NCBI GenBank assembly: GCA_014378805.1
Contig: JACMMY010000004.1
Coordinates: 1-16,877, forward strand
From: Moraxellaceae bacterium
GTDB lineage: Bacteria; Pseudomonadota; Gammaproteobacteria; Pseudomonadales; Moraxellaceae
Direction: 5' to 3'
DNA length: 16,877 bases
Both the position numbers and the translations under genes were made by a program. Positions 14,295 through 16,877 of this stretch are shown here, piece after piece. The notes beneath the pieces are model-generated. The model saw only the letters and a program-made list of their open reading frames with translations, did no database searches and was not told where the DNA came from. The first letter of the stretch is position 1. Every line of letters starts with the position of its first letter.

Positions 14295-15497
14295 CTAACC
14301 CGTTACAACAATAGAGTCAGCAGCTTGTTTTGCCAAAAGACGCGCAGTATCGGTATCTTTGCCACGAACAGTCGCAACACCCATACGACGGCGCGCAAAA
14401 CCTTCTGGTTTACCAAAAATTCGTAGATCACTTCCTTCAACAGAAAGCGCTTTTTCAAGACCTGTGAAAGTCAGATTCTTGGCATCTAATCCAGCATAAA
14501 TCACTGCACTTGCTGCCGCGCTGTGGCGTGTCGTATCGACTGGCAAACCTAATATTGCGCGCGCATGCAGTTCGAATTCACTTTGGAATTGGCTAGCAAT
14601 AGTGACTAATCCAGTGTCATGTGGACGCGGCGAAACTTCACTAAACCAAACTAAATCACCACGGACAAAAAGCTCGACGCCAAACACACCACAACCGCCT
14701 AATGCTGTTGCGACTAAATCAGAAATACGTTTGGCTTCAGCAAGGGCTTTATCGCTCATCGGTTGTGGCTGCCAGCTTTCGACATAATCGCCCGCATCTT
14801 GACGATGACCTATCGCATCACAGAAATGGGTCTCGATTTCTCCAGTTTCTGCATTCTTTGCGCGTACAGTGAGTAAGGTAATTTCAAAATCAAACTGAAT
14901 TTGACCTTCTACGATTACTTTACCTGATTTAACGCGTCCACCTTCCATGGCATACGCCCATGCGGCTTCAACTTCATTAAAACTGGTAATGCGTGACTGA
15001 CCTTTACCACTTGAAGACATGACGGGCTTAATAAAACATGGATAACCAATGTTGTCGCATGCCGCTTTAAAGCTTTCTAAATCATGCGCGAAACGATATG
15101 GCGAGGTTGCCAAGCCTAATGTTTCCGCAGCAAGCTTACGAATACCTTCACGGTTCATCGTTAGATTGGCCGCTTTTGCAGATGGAATCACAGTGGCTGT
15201 GCCAGCAGCTTCGATTTCTAATAAGACTTCAGTGGCAATCGCTTCAATTTCAGGAACAATTAAGTTTGGTTTTACATTTTCAATCAGTGATTTAAGCGCT
15301 GTTGCATCAGTCATAGTCAATACATGAGAAAAATGTGCGACTTGCATTGCGGGTGCATCTGCATAACGATCAGCTGCATGCACTTCAACGCCCAAACGTT
15401 GTAATGAAATTGCGACTTCTTTACCGAGTTCACCAGAACCTAATAGAAGAACGCGAAAAGCAGAAGATTGCAGAGGAGTTCCAACAATAACAGACAT
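14295..15497 (-). CDS. purT: Formate-dependent phosphoribosylglycinamide formyltransferase PurT
   Basis: This is an ATP-grasp enzyme of purine synthesis that makes formyl-GAR from GAR, formate and ATP, independently of folate. The 400 residues compare with 392 in E. coli. The N-terminal domain has LLLGSGELGKEV (17-28) and RYADAPAMQVAH. IVPEIEAIAT (80-89) and TMNREGIRKLAAE follow. The ATP-grasp loop is KPVMSSSGKGQS (157-168). The metal and substrate region FSEVSPRPHDTG (285-296) is intact, as is IFGKPE near the end. The frame extends to ATG 15509, but ATG 15497 has a GAG seven bases upstream and gives an N-terminus similar in length to the family. It is divergent from the HD-domain gene. Confidence 0.96.
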   Translation of the reverse strand: MSVIVGTPLQSSAFRVLLLGSGELGKEVAISLQRLGVEVHAADRYADAPAMQVAHFSHVLTMTDATALKSLIENVKPNLIVPEIEAIATEVLLEIEAAGTATVIPSAKAANLTMNREGIRKLAAETLGLATSPYRFAHDLESFKAACDNIGYPCFIKPVMSSSGKGQSRITSFNEVEAAWAYAMEGGRVKSGKVIVEGQIQFDFEITLLTVRAKNAETGEIETHFCDAIGHRQDAGDYVESWQPQPMSDKALAEAKRISDLVATALGGCGVFGVELFVRGDLVWFSEVSPRPHDTGLVTIASQFQSEFELHARAILGLPVDTTRHSAAASAVIYAGLDAKNLTFTGLEKALSVEGSDLRIFGKPEGFARRRMGVATVRGKDTDTARLLAKQAADSIVVTG

Positions 15498-15653
15498 GGC
15501 AAATCTCATATAAATAGTTTTAATCTAGGCAGTAGAATAACAGATTATCGATTTTGACGGCATTGGGTTGGTTGGACATTTTTTTAGTTTTCATGAGACA
15601 GCAGAATTAATGTGAATAGATCACTTTTGCTTTTATTCTATTATTCTCAGTTC

Positions 15654-15662
15654 TGCTATATT
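15654..15662 (+). promoter_or_regulatory. Possible extended -10 promoter for the HD-domain gene
   Basis: TGCTATATT fits the extended -10 pattern TGnTATAAT with one mismatch, and no convincing -35 lies 17 bases upstream. Transcription would begin near 15669, about 25 bases before the GTG start codon. Confidence 0.4.
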
Positions 15663-15693
15663 TCGGTCAGCATACTAATGTTGAGTCTTATGA

Positions 15694-16344
15694 GTGATCA
15701 CTAAAGATGACTTACTGTTTCTTCAATGTTCGTGGCAGCGATCATTTATATCTTATGAATTTTCAAATAATCATCATAAAAGTAATGACTTATTTGAACT
15801 ACTGCTTAAACATTATGCAGAACCTCAACGTCATTATCATACACTCCAGCATTTGGTCGAATGTATCACTAAGCTGGAATTGGTTTATGAACTCTTGGAC
15901 TATCCGCATGAAGTTGAAGTTGCACTATGGTTTCATGATGCGATTTACGATGTAAAAGGTAAAGAGAATGAACACTTAAGTGCATTATGGGCAAAAGAAA
16001 GTTTAGTTGCAGTCAATGCTTCAACGGATGAAATTGATCGAATTTTTAGTTTAATTATGGCGACTCAGCACACTCATATTCCACATACTTTGGATGAGCA
16101 AACGCTGGTTGATATTGATCTTTCAATTCTAGGTGAGGAAATTGATCGATTTAATCAATATGATGTGCAAGTTCGACAGGAGTATGCGTGGGTGCCTGAA
16201 GAGGTTTATCGAGTGAAACGCGCTGAAATATTGGAAACATTTCTAGCGCGTCCATTCATTTATACCACTGCGTATTTTAGAAATCATTTTGAAGTTCGGG
16301 CACGACAAAACCTGCAACGTTCAATATTACAATTGCAGTTATAA
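15694..16344 (+). CDS. Predicted HD-superfamily metal-dependent phosphohydrolase
   Basis: The 216-residue cytoplasmic protein resembles the uncharacterised bacterial HD hydrolases grouped as COG4339. Metal ligands are visible: His in RHYHTLQH (46-53), the HD pair in ALWFHDAIYD (His81-Asp82), NEHLSA (92-97), TQHTH (124-128) and DIDLSILG (140-147). The substrate is not known; nucleotide or phosphate-ester hydrolysis is inferred from the fold. The start is a GTG at 15694 with GAG eight bases upstream. An in-frame TGA lies directly before it, so no earlier start is possible. The ATG at 15690 is out of frame and stops after four codons. It has its own transcription unit between purT (divergent) and glcB. 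Confidence 0.85.
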   Translation: MITKDDLLFLQCSWQRSFISYEFSNNHHKSNDLFELLLKHYAEPQRHYHTLQHLVECITKLELVYELLDYPHEVEVALWFHDAIYDVKGKENEHLSALWAKESLVAVNASTDEIDRIFSLIMATQHTHIPHTLDEQTLVDIDLSILGEEIDRFNQYDVQVRQEYAWVPEEVYRVKRAEILETFLARPFIYTTAYFRNHFEVRARQNLQRSILQLQL

Positions 16345-16345
16345 A

Positions 16346-16377
16346 ATGAGTGTTTAAATTAGAATACTCATCATTTT
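16346..16377 (+). terminator. Weak hairpin terminator after the HD-domain gene
   Basis: ATGAGTGTT (16346-16354) pairs with AATACTCAT (16363-16371), a 9-bp stem with one G-U pair and an 8-base loop. The following tail contains TTTT at 16374-16377. It lies directly after the stop codon. The short tail makes it a moderate candidate. Confidence 0.45.
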
Positions 16378-16425
16378 GACACACGACCAACACATGTAAA
16401 CGCTGCAAAAGTTCGTAAATATCAG

Positions 16426-16431
16426 TATAAT
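16426..16431 (+). promoter_or_regulatory. -10 element of a likely glcB promoter
   Basis: A perfect TATAAT lies 46 bases before the glcB ATG. The hexamer 17 bases upstream (TGCAAA) is a poor -35, so an activator may be needed, which would suit a gene induced by growth on acetate or glycolate. That last point is inference. Confidence 0.45.
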
Positions 16432-16476
16432 TCACCTTTATTTTTTCGCGTATCAAATCAGGACTGACTCTCTATC

Positions 16477-16877
16477 ATGACTAATAGCTATGTTCAAAAA
16501 GGCAAACTTGAAGTTGCCCAAGAGCTGTATGACTTTATCGAAAATGACGCATTGCCAAATACTGGCGTGACCAGCGAAGGTTTTTGGTCGGGTCTCGAAG
16601 GAATTGTCGCGGATTTGACACCAAAAAATAAAGCATTGCTCGCTAAGCGTGATGATCTCCAAGCGCAGATTGATAGCTATTATGCCAATGGCGGCGCAGC
16701 TAAATCATTCGCAGAATACAAAGCATTTCTACAAGAAATCGGCTACCTCGTACCTGTAGGCGAAGACTTCGTAGTTAGCCCACAAAACATCGATGCTGAA
16801 ATTGCAACGATGGCTGGTCCACAATTGGTTGTGCCTGTTAAGAATGCACGTTTTGCGGTGAATGCAGCGAACTCACG
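16477..16877 (+). CDS. glcB: Malate synthase G, N-terminal part (3' end outside window)
   Basis: This enzyme condenses glyoxylate with acetyl-CoA to give malate, in the glyoxylate shunt and in glycolate use. The first 133 codons are visible and open to the right edge. The translation begins MTNSYVQKGKLEVAQELYDFI and continues with GFWSGLEGIVADLTPKN. It then has EIGYLVPVGEDF and AGPQLVVPVKNARFAVNAAN, the malate synthase G N-terminal signature. The monomeric G form has about 720 residues, so some 590 lie outside the window, including the catalytic residues. There is no clear ribosome binding site: an AGGA is 14 or more bases from the ATG. Confidence 0.93.
   Translation, partial: MTNSYVQKGKLEVAQELYDFIENDALPNTGVTSEGFWSGLEGIVADLTPKNKALLAKRDDLQAQIDSYYANGGAAKSFAEYKAFLQEIGYLVPVGEDFVVSPQNIDAEIATMAGPQLVVPVKNARFAVNAANS

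Overview
The window looks like a chromosomal segment of a gammaproteobacterium of the Moraxellaceae, most likely Acinetobacter or a close relative. This rests on three things: moderately AT-rich DNA; the cluster rpsF-rpsR-rplI, without priB, followed by dnaB and alr on the same strand; and Acinetobacter-like FabI, PurT and malate synthase G sequences. Species assignment is inference from remembered protein sequences, not from a search. Almost every gene is a housekeeping gene. I see no tRNA, rRNA, insertion sequence, prophage or CRISPR array, and no gene-free stretch longer than about 300 bases.

Plus strand, 1-6442: the C-terminal LysM repeats of a cell-wall protein (probably an MltD-type lytic transglycosylase, cut by the window edge) are followed after a very short gap by a complete peptide ABC importer, yejA-yejB-yejE-yejF. 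These genes are so tightly packed (1 bp gap, 4 bp overlap, 26 bp overlap) that they must be one operon. Plus strand, 6443-8214: fabI (enoyl-ACP reductase) has a leader carrying a hairpin and three tandem 15-bp repeats, and ends in a good terminator. A four-helix membrane protein of unknown function follows.

Minus strand, 8255-15497, read right to left: purT, a phospholipid-type acyltransferase, the ribosomal protein operon rpsF-rpsR-rplI with its own promoter, structured leader and terminator, then dnaB, alr and a secreted lytic transglycosylase. Divergent from purT on the plus strand are an HD-domain phosphohydrolase and the first 133 codons of glcB (malate synthase G), which runs off the right edge.

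The most striking observation is that dnaB, the essential replicative helicase gene, carries an in-frame TAA near codon 103. The reading frame is otherwise open and well conserved on both sides. It is either a sequence error, a real nonsense mutation, or a helicase made in two pieces by re-initiation. Other points worth a second look are competing hairpins around the rpsF ribosome binding site, the repeated leader of fabI, the association of a cell-wall-lytic protein with a Yej importer (suggesting muropeptide recovery), and an inverted repeat over the likely promoter of the unknown membrane protein. I found no convincing undescribed multi-gene system.
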